Shown here piece after piece: positions 44,601-55,674 of a stretch of 64,000 nucleotides of DNA (the stretch's first letter is position 1; each line of letters begins with the position of its first letter). Location: assembly GCA_027625915.1 (NCBI GenBank), contig JANTQA010000026.1, positions 4,154,001-4,218,000 of the forward strand, given 5' to 3'. The notes below the pieces were generated by a model, which saw nothing but the letters and a program-made list of their open reading frames with translations, ran no database searches and was not told the origin of the DNA. The translations under genes were made by a program, and so were the position numbers. Origin of the DNA: Anaeramoeba flamelloides. Taxonomy: Eukaryota; Metamonada; Anaeramoebidae.

Positions 44601-47600
44601 TAAATTGTATTTTGGCGTTTAATTTCATATTTATTGGACTTTATAGAATATCAAGTTGATAGAAATTGTTAAAATTTAAATTTTGGTTTTTTTTTTAAAT
44701 TTTTACATCCCAAATGATCATACAAAATTTTTCAAAAAAAAAATAAAACATTTAATAGTTTTTCTCTTTTAGATAACTTCAATTATAATAAACAATATTG
44801 GTTTCAATGAGATCTTTAATCAAAAATTATTTTAAAGGTATGTTATAATTTAAGTTGAAAAATCAAAATTTTCCAGGTTCTAGAAAGATTTTTTTTAAAT
44901 TTAATAATAGAAAATTGTAAATTTTTTCTTTACAGATAAGATGTTATTTTATTATATTTCAAAAGCATTTTAAATTTAATAAATATCTTTCAAATATGGA
45001 TTCAATTATTTTTTGACTATTAAAGAATTATTTATTGATTAAAATTGAAAAAAATATTTTTATTTTGAATATTTTTCGTTAGGTTTTTTTTAATTTTTGA
45101 AATAAACCGAAAATTTATTTCAATTTTCTGTTTATTCAAAAAGTAAAAAAAACTGTCTTTGGCTTTTCCAGAATTTAAAAGAATTGAGTAAAATCAAAGA
45201 TTTTTCTCTATTCTTTTGAATTCTGGAAAAGCTAGGCACTCTTCGGACACTTTTCGTTAGGTATTCCAGAATTTAATGGAATCGAGTAAAATCTTTGATT
45301 TCATTCTATTCTTTTGAATTCTGGAAAAGCCCTGTTAGTTTTTCTTGAGTTTTCTGTTTATTTGTGAAGTGTTCTAGGTCTTTTTGGGGTTTTCTATTTT
45401 ATTTCGAAAATCTATGGATTTTCCAAATAAACAGAAAACCCAAGAAAAGCTAACGAAAATCTATAGATTTAACAAATAAAACACAAAACCTCAAGAAAAA
45501 CTAGGCACTCTACGGCACTTGACGGGCACTTTCATTAGATTTTCCAGAATTTAAAAGAATAGAGAAAAATCGAAGATTTTTCTCAATTCTTTTGAATTCC
45601 GTAAAACGACCATTAACTTTTCTTGAGTATTCTGTTTATTTGGAAAATCTATAGATTTTCGTTAGCTTTTCTTGGGTTTTCTGTTTATTTGAAAAATCAA
45701 TAGATTTTCGTTAGGTTTTTTTGAGTTTTCTATTTTATTTATGAATCTATAGATTTTCGTTAGGTTTTTTTGAGTTTTCTGTTTTATATGTTAATTTTTC
45801 TATTTTATATGTGAAGAGTTCTAGGTTTTTTTGAAGTTTTCTATTTTATTTGGAAAATCTATTGATTTTCGTTAGGTTTTTTTGAGTTTTTTGTTTTATA
45901 TGTTAAGTGTTCTCGTTTTTTTGTGAAGTGTTCTAGGTTCTTTTGAGGTTTTCTATTTTATTTGGAAAATCTATTGATTTTCGTTAGGTTCTTTTGAGTT
46001 TTCTATTTATTTCAAAAAGTAAAAAAAAACCTAGAACACTTCACATATAAAATAGAAAAATTAAAAAAAACCTAGGCACTTGACGGCACCCTACGTTAGG
46101 TTTTCCAGAATTTAAAAGAATCAAGTAAAATCTATGATTTCATTCTATTCTTTTGAATCGTGGAAAGCCGAGAACACTTTCATATCTTTTCCTGGATTTA
46201 AAGGAATAGAGTAAAATCTATATGATTTTTCGCGATTCTTTTGAATACTTGAAGAACTAGGAGGGGAAATATTTGTCAGGGGAATTTTTTTTCCGTATTT
46301 CAGTTTTATTAGACAAGTATAGCATTTTAAAAACTACCCTAATAAAAATAATTCTTAATCGTCGTGTTATAGATATTGGATACAACCTTATCACACAAAA
46401 AAGGTGTACCACCTCAGATAAAAAAAAATAGGCTATCATGGCGTTATATCTATGGGGTATGATACTTTGTACATTTTTTTATTATTAATATGTATCACAC
46501 ATAAATATTTTTTATCAGGTGTGCCAGGAAGTGTGATATATATGTGATAGCCTTGCACCTGTGTTATAATTTTATCACACTAAAATTTTTATTAGGGTAT
46601 TATAAATTATTTATTAAAAGAAATATCTTAATTTGAATTCAACTAAAATTCTTTCACCAAGTGGTTTAAATTTTGATATACTAAAAAGAGGACTTTTTTC
46701 TCGCTTAGAGAATTTTTAAAAACCGTAGTACTGATAACAGAAATAAATATATGATTCTCAAGAATTTGAAGTTCTAGTATGTTGGTTATATTTAGAATAA
46801 ACTTTATTTCTCATGATAAAATGCTAATTAAAGTATTAATTTTATCTTACTCAAAATTTTCTATTTTATTTTTTCATATTAATGTAGTGCAAACCTTTTG
46901 ACTTTCCAAATTTAAAATTACCTTGAAAGGGTACAAAAATGAAAATACCTTTTTAAAGCTTTCTCCCGATTTTATTTTAAACAAATCATTGTAAACTATA
47001 TTACAAAAATTTGGACACAGTTTAAACAGTCAAAAGAATAACAATACTCCACTTTAAATTCAATTTAGAAAGAATTTTGATTTTACAAACTATTTTCATT
47101 TTTTGTCTTTTTTGTTAGTTTTCAATTCTTTTTTTCCAGCTACGTAAATCTTTTTCGTTAGATCTCGAAATTTTTTTTCAATGGTTGATAGAAGGTTAGT
47201 GTTGAGTTTGTTGAATTGGAAAATCACATACAATTGTTAGATGGTAAATTAACATTTGATCAATCAACAATTGTTGGTGAAATTTCAACAAATTTACCAA
47301 TATATTTTTTGTTCCGCTCGTTTCATTATTTTGGACACACCAGTTTTGATTTTTGAGTTTTATATTTTTTTCTTTTATTTGGATGAAAATCATTACTTAT
47401 TAAAACATTAATACTCTGGGGGACTTAAATGTGATTTTGTATTAGGTTTGGAAAAATACAATAAATCGAGTTTTATTTTGCCTATTTTTGATTTTGGGTG
47501 TGTACAAATTTTTGGAATGGGGTTTATTTAGAAAGTTTAGGGTAATTACCAAGATCAAAAATATACAAAAAAAATCTCAATTTTTTTGTATTTTTCCAAA

Positions 47601-50600
47601 CTTAAGAGTAAATCACATTTAAGTTACCCAGTAGTTCTGTTTTTATGTGTAATCATTTTTATCCAAATAAAAGAAAAAAATATAAAACGAAAAAAAAAAA
47701 TAATTTTAATGAACTAAAGCAGAGAATTGTGGTTCAAAAAAAATGCTTTTGTTTATGATCTTGATTTGTTCGAAATTTCCAAAAAGGATCTATCAAATAT
47801 TCTCGAAAATAGCCGAAAATCGAAAATACTCTAAAATTTTTATAACCACTAAAAAACACCTTTTGAACAAACTGGTAAGAAACTCTAGTACTCATGCACT
47901 CGGCTTAACAGTAAAATTGTAATTTTATTGTAGAATTTTTTTTTTTGGCTGAAAATATAACATTCGAAAAATTAAAAAATTTTATGAATAGTATTCAATC
48001 CATTTTTTATGAAAGGAATTGATATCTTAGATACTTACAACATTTCTGATCATTGCTAAATCGTATTAACTAAGGAGAGAAGATGTCTTTGTAATGAAAA
48101 TTTCTAATTATGTATCATTACTCATAATTTTGGAATCTTAAATGTTTTTCAAAAATAACCGAGTAATATCTAATTGCTCACAGATATATATATACCCTAC
48201 CCAAGGTGGCCCAAGTCATGCCTGATTTAATTTTCCATTCCAGAAGAGAAATTGGTTTAATCTAACACAACACCCTACCTATCGCAAACATACTCTTACG
48301 CTGGCATACATGTACACTTACCCTAACAAGTACTAGCATATTCACAAAACATATTTAAAAGGTGCCAAAAACTCTTCAGAGGGTTTAAAGAAGAAAATTC
48401 CAAAAAAAAAATATTTTCTCTTAAAGTAAAATTGTTATTTTACTATAAACATTTGTCTCTGGACACTCGGTTTCTTAAAAGTTCTTCAGAAAGGTGTTTT
48501 TAAACGGTTTTAAAATTTTCGGGTATTTTCGATTTTTGGATATTTTCGGGAATATTTCAAACACCCTTCCAAAAATGTTTTGATGGTCTTTAGAAAATTG
48601 TTTGTTTGAAATATAAAAGTAAATCAATATTTGATTATTAAAAAAAAAAAAAAAAAAAAAGTTTTAATTACCAATACATTTAAATAAACTGAATTTCAAA
48701 ATTTGGGGCAGATTTTTTTCGAGAAAAAATATCATCGAATCATAATTTTTTGAAAAATAAAATTCATTTTATTAAACTGTTTTATAGAAGAGAAGAAACA
48801 AATAGAAATATAAACGTATGTATTAAAATCATTTTATTATTTGAAAGAATAAAGAAAAAAAATTTAAAATTCGCAAAAAAAAATTTGCCCTTCTTTTTTG
48901 AAATGGAAAATTTTTAAAAATGTCCATTTATCGATTCTCCATTGTGTTCTACAACTAATCTTAACCTTTTCTCCATTGAACTAACCAAATTCTCAATAAC
49001 CCCCCATTCGATATTCTTCCAAACTCTTTTAACAATCGCTTCAAGTTTTTTTTCAGTTTTGGGTGCTTCTAAACTAATTCTTTTTCCCATGATTCCCCAA
49101 AGATTCTCAATTGGATTGAGATCCGGCGAATTGGGAGGCCAATTTTCCAAAACTGAACATTTCTTTGATAAGTATTCTTTTGTGGACCTCGATGTATGTG
49201 CAGGAGCACCATCCTGCATCAATATCCAATTCCATTTTCCAAATTCTTAATCCATATCTGTGAACACTCGACAACGCGAAATTACCTTTTTTTGATAGCT
49301 TTCGGAATTAACAATTTTTGGACATTTAATTAAAGTCGATATCCAACTATAGTTAATTCCACCAAAAAACATAATTTTTTTGCCATACTTTTCCTTTTCG
49401 CGAAAAACAGAATCTTTAAAAAAAGAAAAAAGAAAAAAACAAAAAAGCAAAAAAAAATTAAGAAAAAAAAAAAAAAAAAAATACAATTATGGTACTAAGA
49501 TTGAGAAGTTTGGATCTTTGTTTTACAAGTTGTCATCAAAAAAGTCATTTTTAGACAATTTTAATTTTTCGTGATCACGTAGTTAAAATGATGTGATCCA
49601 CAACCTATGAATCTTACTAAAGAATCCAATAAAAAAAAAAAAAAAAAAAAAGATAACCTTCATTTTCCCCCCATTGTCTCCAAATAAACCCATTGAGACT
49701 TTCTAAATAAAACCACGTTTCATCTGTAAAAAACAACCTTTTTTCCAATCTGTATTATTTTCTATGTGATATTGTGCGAAATTTAATCTTTTCTGTTTTG
49801 TTTGTTCTGTTAATTTTGGTTTAACTTTTGGAGCTTTATATTTAAAATTTAAAGATTTCCCAATCCTCCAAACTGATGTTGCACTGATTTCAATTTCTCG
49901 TGTTTCTTTTTAAAAATGTTGCTAATTTTTCACAACTCAATTTTCTATTTTTTTTTGTTTCATTCTCGACAATATCAGTAATTTCATCAGATTTTATTCT
50001 TTTTCTACCTGTTGATTTTGTAAAGTCTAGTGTTCTAAAAAAATTTAAAAACAAAATTAAAATAAAATCAAAACAATTGAATTAAAAAAGGATTAAATAC
50101 CCTTTCATTTCAAATTTTTGTTCCCAATATCGAACTTTCTTTATTGTTATTCCCAAGTTTTGTGCAATTTTACTTCTTGAAATGCCTCTATTTCGAAGTT
50201 GAACAATTTTGAGTTTGTTGATACTTTCATTTATTTCTTTCTGAATTTGTTTCATTTTAAAAAGGGGGGAAAAAAAATAAAAAATGAAAACGAAAAAAAT
50301 TTAAATTTTTGAAAAATAGAAGACTAATTTTGAAAATTAAGATAAAATATGTTTGATAATCCTAATACCAATATGATACAATCATTAATTAATTTCTCAA
50401 GTTTAATTTCATAAAAAAAAAATTATGCCCCACATTTTGAAATTCAGTTTAATTAAAATTCTTCTTTTTTCAATATTATGTTCTCGGGGGGGGGTTGAAG
50501 GGATTTTACTTAAATTTAATTCCTATTATTTTTCAAAAAAAATATAACAAAATAAAAATAATAACTAAATAAAAATAATAATAAATTAATTGATTTTAAT

Positions 50601-51212
50601 TCTAAATTCTGATTTTTATTGATAATTTACTGATTTCAATTTTTTATTTTCTTCTTTTATAATATTTTTTAGAGACAAGATTTCTATTAGAGTTTTAAAA
50701 TATTATTTAAGATGTTTTGATTTTAGACAAAAAAAGGTTGAAATGGCTTTGGGTGAATTTTTTAGAACCTTTGCTTGTCCAAATGAATCACAAATGATCG
50801 ATAGGCTTTCTCAAGAATTTGTAAAGCATTTTTATAGACACAATAGGGAATTATTTCCTTCATCTGGTTTGTTTTTTTTTTTTTTTTTTTTTTTTTTTAG
50901 ACCTTTGTCCTCATTTTTTTCTTGTTTTACTTTTTCTTTATATTAATATTATCCTATTTGTTTATTTATAATTACATTAAAATTTTATTTTTATATATTT
51001 CCCATATAATATTTCTTTTAGATTCGATATATGTCCTTGTTATGAGTATTATCTTATTAAACACATATTTTAGAAATACTGCCATTGATTTTTCACTTTC
51101 AAAAAAACAATTCATTAAAAATGTATATAGAACTGAGGATGGTAAATTATTATCAAAAAAAATATTAAAGCAAGTTTACAAAAGTATTAAAAAAGACAAT
51201 ATATTTGATTAA
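41609..51212 (+). CDS. Sec7-domain ARF guanine-nucleotide exchange factor, 3 exons
   Basis: The exons are 41609..42117, 50673..50866 and 51022..51212. Joined they give 297 residues in one frame. Intron 1 is phase 2 (GA|GTAAGT .. TTTTTTAG|A) and intron 2 is phase 1 (155 bp). The Sec7 domain begins at AKLFNNGNYLGSFDLLVESG and continues across the junction, FLSSE then DKISIRVLKYYLRCFDF. Exon 2 carries ALGEFFRTFACPNESQMIDR, equal to FRLPGEAQKIDR, and retains the catalytic glutamate of the glutamic finger. Exon 3 has SIYVLVMSIILLNTYFRNT, equal to YVLSFAVIMLNTSLHNP. The protein stops just after the domain; about 130 K/S-rich residues precede it. It should load GTP on ARF GTPases at membranes, but it has no visible PH or other membrane-targeting domain. 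Upstream exons cannot be excluded. The first in-frame ATG is used. Confidence 0.85.
42470..42700. repeat. Dispersed repeat, partner of 3190-3425
   Basis: CATTCCAAGAATTAAAAC, TTTTTGGAAAGCTGAATGAA and CCATTTATTTTGCAACAAAT blocks are shared in order with 3190-3425. Confidence 0.5.
43461..43968 (+). repeat. Dispersed element M3, copy 3
   Basis: This full-length copy starts GGAAGAAGTGTAAATTACAC and ends near ACCACTTGATCTTTTTCCTT, TGTAACTCTT. See 8022-8560. Confidence 0.65.
45070..46260. repeat. Modular palindrome array, copy 4 (largest)
   Basis: It holds at least five type-A hairpins (about 45163-45232, 45265-45330, 45538-45608, 46098-46168, 46183-46255) and two type-B segments (45070-45155, about 45990-46045). 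Repeated type-C segments (GAGTTTTCTATTTTATTT, GAAAATCTATTGATTTTCGT) lie around 45340-45960. Joints are GTTAG, GTGAAGTGTTCTAGGT and GGCACTCTACGGCACTTGAC. Each type-A module folds on itself: TTTTCCAGAATTTAAAAGAA pairs with TTCTTTTGAATTCTGGAAAA. Confidence 0.85.
46335..46599. mobile_element. MITE with TACCCTAATAAAAAT ends
   Basis: 265 bp. The left end TACCCTAATAAAAATAATTC is mirrored by the right end AAATTTTTATTAGGGTA. GTGTTATAGATA and its partner TGTGTTATAATTTTATCACA continue the inverted similarity. No second copy was seen in the window. Confidence 0.7.
46992..47526. mobile_element. MITE family M2, copy 2
   Basis: The left end ACAAAAATTTGGACACAG and the right end ACAAATTTTTGGAATGGGGT (then TTA) are inverse copies. 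The internal order is the same as at 6007-6539. Confidence 0.72.
47786..48567. mobile_element. MITE family M4, copy 2
   Basis: The left end ATCTATCAAATATTCTCGAA and the right end TTCGGGAATATTTCAAACAC are inverse-related, with inner inverted blocks AAAAACACCTTTTGAACAAA and GAAAGGTGTTTTTAAA. It matches 30293-31082 along its length. Confidence 0.72.
48683..50453 (-). mobile_element. Tc1-type (DD34E) DNA transposon, decayed
   Basis: It is flanked by TA on both sides (48681-48682, 50454-50455). The inverted ends are about 26-28 bp: the left reads AATAAACTGAATTTCAAAAT then TTGGGGCA, the right reversed is ATTAAACTGAATTTCAAAAT then GTGGGGCA. It carries one transposase gene on the minus strand. The ends still match closely although the gene is broken. 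Confidence 0.88.
48914..50255 (-). pseudogene. Tc1-family transposase pseudogene
   Basis: It starts at ATG 50255 with a helix-turn-helix (LRNRGISRSKIAQNLGITIK). A 66-bp intron (50100..50035, GTATTT..TTTTAG, phase 2) lies before TLDFTKSTGRKRIKSDE, whose GRKR is the usual basic link between DNA-binding domains. Catalytic blocks follow: FTDETWFYL (first D), KIMFFGGINYSW, MQDGAPAHTS (second D) and SPDLNPIENLWG (E). Thirty-four residues separate the second D from the E, hence DD34E. The frame breaks at least three times: near 49905, near 49730, and where long A runs (49461-49481, 49629-49650) interrupt the catalytic core. It ends EHNGESINGHF. Confidence 0.87.
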
Positions 51213-51336
51213 GATAATAAGGTTAAAATTATTTGGAAAATCAAAAGAGAATTACTCAAAATAAATTTACAATTAATTTTTTATTTTATTTTATTTTTTC
51301 TTTTAATTTATAGAGTATTAGCTATTTTAAAAGTTC
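51213..51336. other. Sec7 gene 3' flank
   Basis: A short AT-rich stretch before the TTAA-flanked element; no clear polyadenylation motif stands out. Confidence 0.35.
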
Positions 51337-51544
51337 TTAAGGGAGTAGCTACACCATAAGACATGATAAAAATTTGAGTGAGATGAGATAAGAACATTTT
51401 ATTCTAGTGGCGTGTGATCGTAGATTTTCTAAAAATTTTTTTAAAAAAATTATTTGATATTTTTTTTTTAGTAATGTTCAACAATAAAAAAATTGAGATT
51501 ATATTGATAAAATAGTTTTTTTTATTATTATTTTATTATTAAAA

Positions 51545-52093
51545 TAAACTTAATTCCATTAATTTGGACACATTTTAAACAGTTGGAAAAATAACAATAA
51601 CATGGTTTACATCCAATTGGAAATTAATTTTAATTCAACAAACTATTTCATTTTTTGTCTTTTTTGTTTTTTTTTTCATTTTCTTTTTCTGAAGTTACTT
51701 AATCTGTTTAGTTAGATCTGAAAATTTTTTATAGATGGTTGATAAAATGTTAGTGTTGAGTTTCAAAAATTGAAAAATACACATACAACCGGTGCATGGT
51801 ATCTTATCATTTGATCGATCAACCATTGTTGGTGTAATTTTAACAAATCTACCAATATATTTTTTGTTAAAACTCTTTCATTTCAGCTCGTTTCCTTTTT
51901 TTGGATAGACTTGTTTTGATTTTTTATATTATATTGTTTTCTTATATTTGGATGAAAATGATTACTTAAAAACACATTAATACTATGTTATTTAAATATG
52001 GTTTTATATTACGTTTGGAAAAATATCATAAATTGAGTTTTTGTTTTCCTATTTTTGATTTTCTGATGTGTCCAAATTTTTGGAATGGGGTTA
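51545..52093. mobile_element. MITE family M2, copy 3 (nested)
   Basis: Left end ATTCCATTAATTTGGACACA, right end TGTGTCCAAATTTTTGGAAT followed by GGGGTTA. It is inserted within 51341-52711. Confidence 0.75.
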
Positions 52094-52456
52094 ATTTTTT
52101 TTTTTTGGGGAGAAGATAATTCCAGATTCTTTGAATAAAACTTATGGCTCTTTTGTGGTTTAAACTTTGATAACATATAATCAGATTCACTTCTCCAATT
52201 CCACTAAACCCCACGATTTAAAATCCTAATAAGTAATAATTTGACTTAATTATACTAATTTTAGAATCCTTCTAGCTATTTAAGTCCCATTTATGTTTCC
52301 TTTTATGATTCTTTCAATTGTAATGTTGTTGTTCTTTTTTAACAAAATCCATTAATCCCAAATGTCACTAATAAAAAAATATTTCTAATTGCTTTATCTT
52401 GTCAGGATTAAAAAAATCTCAAAAATGATGAAAAAATAAAAAATGAAAAAATTAAA

Positions 52457-52550
52457 TGCCACAATAGAATGTTGAGAGAAGGATAAAAGATAAGTTATTC
52501 AACATTCAAAACACTATTTTTGCAATTCAACTCAACATTCTATTGTGGCA
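52457..52550. repeat. Perfect 20-bp inverted repeat with 54-bp spacer
   Basis: TGCCACAATAGAATGTTGAG (52457-52476) is exactly reversed at 52531-52550. It could form a strong stem. Confidence 0.9.
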
Positions 52551-52715
52551 ATTTCTTTGAGACTTTGAAAAAAAAAATTTAAAAAATCTAATGAATGAAG
52601 TACTTTAAATAATAAAAATCAATGAGGTACAACCAGAGTAAAAAATGTTATTTTCTGATCCTCTTCAGAATTGCAAAAAAGTCAAAAATTTTCCTTTAGG
52701 TGGCTACTCCTTTAA

Positions 52716-53683
52716 TAATATCTTGTTTTAGACAATTGAGGTGCTTTTTTTTGAAAGTTATTTTTCGGTATTTATCTTCAAATTGAAAATTAAATTAATT
52801 TATCTGGGGTTATACCCTTATTGAATATAAATTTTCATTTGAAATTTCTTATCAGGAAAAATTTGTTCTAAAAATTACTGAATCAAAAAGAAAAAAGTAA
52901 AAAATATATTTTATAATTTTAATAAAAATTGAGAAACTTAACAATATTTTAAAAGATTAGAATAGGTAAGGAATAGTTTTTTTCAATTTAATGACCATTT
53001 AATTGTTTTTAAAAATAACGAACAAATGAATCTAATTTTTTAAAAAGTCAGTGTTTTTTCCACAAAAGTTACATTCAGGGAATTTGAGAAACATTTTCAA
53101 AATTTTCTCTATTTTGAGTTTTAACTGTAGTATTTTCTAAAAATGAAATGAAATCTTGTAAATTTCTTGAATTTTTTTTTTTTTTGAACTTTGTGTTTTA
53201 ACTTATGAAATGAATTAAGTCAACCTCATTTAAGCAATTTATTGAGTTTTGTTGTCTTTTTTTTTAATTCCAAAAATCAAATATTTCCAATATAAACCCA
53301 AAAAATGTAAATCTATTAATTTTTTTAACAATTAAGTTAGTTCTTGTAAATGGTTTAACATATTTTTTTTATGCTGGAAATATGTTGGAAAATCATGATA
53401 TTAAAATTGTTTTTCTTTTGTCATTATTTTTAATTATTAATATTTTCAAACAAAATCTCGGTAAATAAAATTAATTGGGGTTTAAGTGATTTAATAACTC
53501 AGAATTTTAAAAATACTTTTCAATGAAATTTAGATCAATTAAGCAAAAAAATTTTATTCTATAGATTTTTAAAAAATTTGTTTTCTGGTTTTCAAAAAAA
53601 TGAAAAAGATTGTAAAAAATTTTTTTAACACATTGTTTGGTTTTATTTAAAAGAATCATTATAATTATTTAAATCATTTTTGT
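52716..53683. other. Intergenic stretch, nothing recognised
   Basis: AT-rich with no gene or repeat partner noted. Confidence 0.4.
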
Positions 53684-53685
53684 TA

Positions 53686-53882
53686 CAGTCAGTTTCACTT
53701 TTAAGGCACAAAGTTATTACGAAATTTAAGGCACAAAAAAAATCTCAAATTAAAGTACAAAATTCAAATTCTAGTAAAAATAAATTGTAAAAAAAAAAAT
53801 TCCAAATTTTGTGCCTTAATTTGAGATTTTTTTGTGCCTTAAATTTCGTTGAAAGTTTGTGCCTTAAAAGTGAAACTGACTG
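53686..53882. mobile_element. MITE family M5 (CAGTCAGTTTCACTTTTAAG), copy 1
   Basis: 197 bp, almost a complete palindrome. The arms carry CAGTCAGTTTCACTTTTAAG, GCACAAA, AAATTTAAGGCACAAAAAAA and ATCTCAAATTAA, mirrored by GTGCCTTAATTTGAGAT and AAGTGAAACTGACTG. TA lies on both sides (53684-53685, 53883-53884), pointing to a Tc1/mariner-type transposase. Confidence 0.85.
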
Positions 53883-53884
53883 TA

Positions 53885-55476
53885 GTAAAAAAATTGATTT
53901 TGAATTATTTAGGACAAAAATACAAATTCACAAATATCTTCAAGAAAATTTTATATTCATAAATCCAAATTTCATTTAATAAAAAAAACACAATTTCTAA
54001 GTAAATTTTGGAAATGATTTTAAAACTTTAACTATTATAACTACCCTTCTTAAAACAATACCAGTTAATATTCAAATTGGTTGAATAAATCATTTTTTTT
54101 TTTGGTTAACCAAATGAATTTTCCCAAAAAGAAAGTACCAATTAAAAGCAAAATTTGGAAAGAAAACAATAAAAAAATTAAAAAAGGGTAAAATTATTTT
54201 TTAATTTAAGAAAAAAAAGGAATTTAATTATTTTCTTTTCATTAAAAAAATGGAAAAAATAAATTGATCCTCCAAGAAAAATTTTTGTTTTTTGTGTGTT
54301 TGGGTTGATTTGAATTTATAAACTTCACACCTACAAAATTTGGGAGATATAGAAATCACTAATCACTATTTTAAGAATTTATTAAATGTTGTCGTAAAAG
54401 ACTGATCACATAAAATAGATAACAATTGGAATTTGTTTATAATTTTTCAAATAGTTTCCAGATTAAAACTATATGATTTAACTTTCTTAATTTGTAAATG
54501 TTTTTATTGAAACAAAAAGCAAAAAGGTGTTAAGAATAGCAAGTTTTTTCAAGTTTTAGATTGAAAAGTTTTAAAAAGGAAAGTTATTGGATTTTACAGT
54601 TTGTTCAATAATTGGTGTTGACTTCAATAAATATTTTTTTTCAAGTTTTTATTGTTGTTTTGGAATTTTTTGGTTTTTAATTGTTGTTTCGAAAATTGTT
54701 GATTGGCGTTTTATGTTATTAATTGTTGTTTCAATGGAAAGTTTTCAAGAGTGTCTTGCTTTTTAACAGTGAAGTATGTATTGACAATAGTATTGTACTT
54801 TCATCAAGATATAATCAAAAAATTTTTTCAAAGAATAATACAAAATAATTTTTTTTTGAATAGAATAAAAAACTCAAAGATCTTTTTCTAATCAATGAGA
54901 ATTGATATATTGAGAGACATAATTCACTCTCATTATAAAACGTTATTTTGTAAATTTTTAGCCAAAGCTCATGTTGAATTTTATTGGTATAAAATTTCAG
55001 CTGATTAACTTTTTTTTCTATTCTGGAAAATTGTTTCATCTAGGATTCTTGGTTAGCCGATAATAAACCTCACAAAAAAGAACCAGTTAAATAAATAAAA
55101 GTTCACCAATTACAAGAGATGAATTTAAGGCTATTGGCTAAAGGTAAAAATTGAAATTAAAGTGAAAATTTTGGGATCATTTCTTTTTCAAAAAACTTGA
55201 AAAATTTTGAAATCATTTTACACATTTCGATAGATACAAAACAGTTTTTCAGAAAAATCTTTATGTTTTTTTCTTTGTTTTTTTTTTCCGCTCAAATTGA
55301 AAGATTTAGTAGTTTTAAATTTTAGTAACAAGTTTATATAAATTTGATTGGGTTAGTTCAAAAATAGATGAGTGATGTTGGAATATCATCGAACAATGAT
55401 TTGGTAAAAAGTACTATTGTAAATACTGTTTAATTTGGAAAAGAAAGTTTTACTTAACTGTATTTTTAATAAACAA
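53885..55476. other. Intergenic stretch, nothing recognised
   Basis: AT-rich. The short open frames at 54703-54891 and 54815-55039 overlap antisense and show no domain. Confidence 0.4.
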
Positions 55477-55478
55477 TA

Positions 55479-55674
55479 CATTCAGTTTCACTTTTAAGGC
55501 ACAAACTTTCAACGAAATTTAAGGCACAAAAAAATCTCAAATTAAGGCACAAAATTGGGAATTTTTTTTTTTACAATTTATTTTACTAGAATATGAATTT
55601 TGTGCCTTAATTTGAGATTTTTTTTGTGCCTTAAATTTCGTTGAAAGTTTGTGCCTTAAAAGTGAAACTGACTG
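55479..55674. mobile_element. MITE family M5, copy 2
   Basis: 196 bp with TA on both sides. The arms are the same as at 53686-53882 and nearly identical to it (GAAAGTTTGTGCCTTAAAAG, TGAAACTGACTG). High identity between copies only 1.8 kb apart suggests recent activity. Confidence 0.85.

Larger units (their letters stand above)
42118..50672. other. 8.56-kb intron 1 of the Sec7 gene
   Basis: It lies between two exons that match consecutive parts of one Sec7 domain and fit in phase. It is about forty times longer than other introns seen here. It holds M2, M3 and M4 elements, a 265-bp MITE, a 1.2-kb palindrome array and a Tc1-type transposon. The remaining about 4 kb shows no gene. Confidence 0.8.
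51341..52711. mobile_element. TTAA-flanked element with GGGAGTAGCTACACC ends and a nested MITE
   Basis: The left end GGGAGTAGCTACACC and the right end GGTGGCTACTCCT are inverse copies of about 14 bp, each next to TTAA (51337-51340, 52712-52715). A complete M2 MITE (51545-52093) lies inside, so the host element was about 0.8 kb before that insertion. The end sequence resembles the GGTGGATACTCC edge of repeat R1 at 60615. Confidence 0.6.

Noticed and set aside
54703-55039. Overlapping antisense frames
   Set aside because: Both are low-complexity and neither shows splice or domain support.
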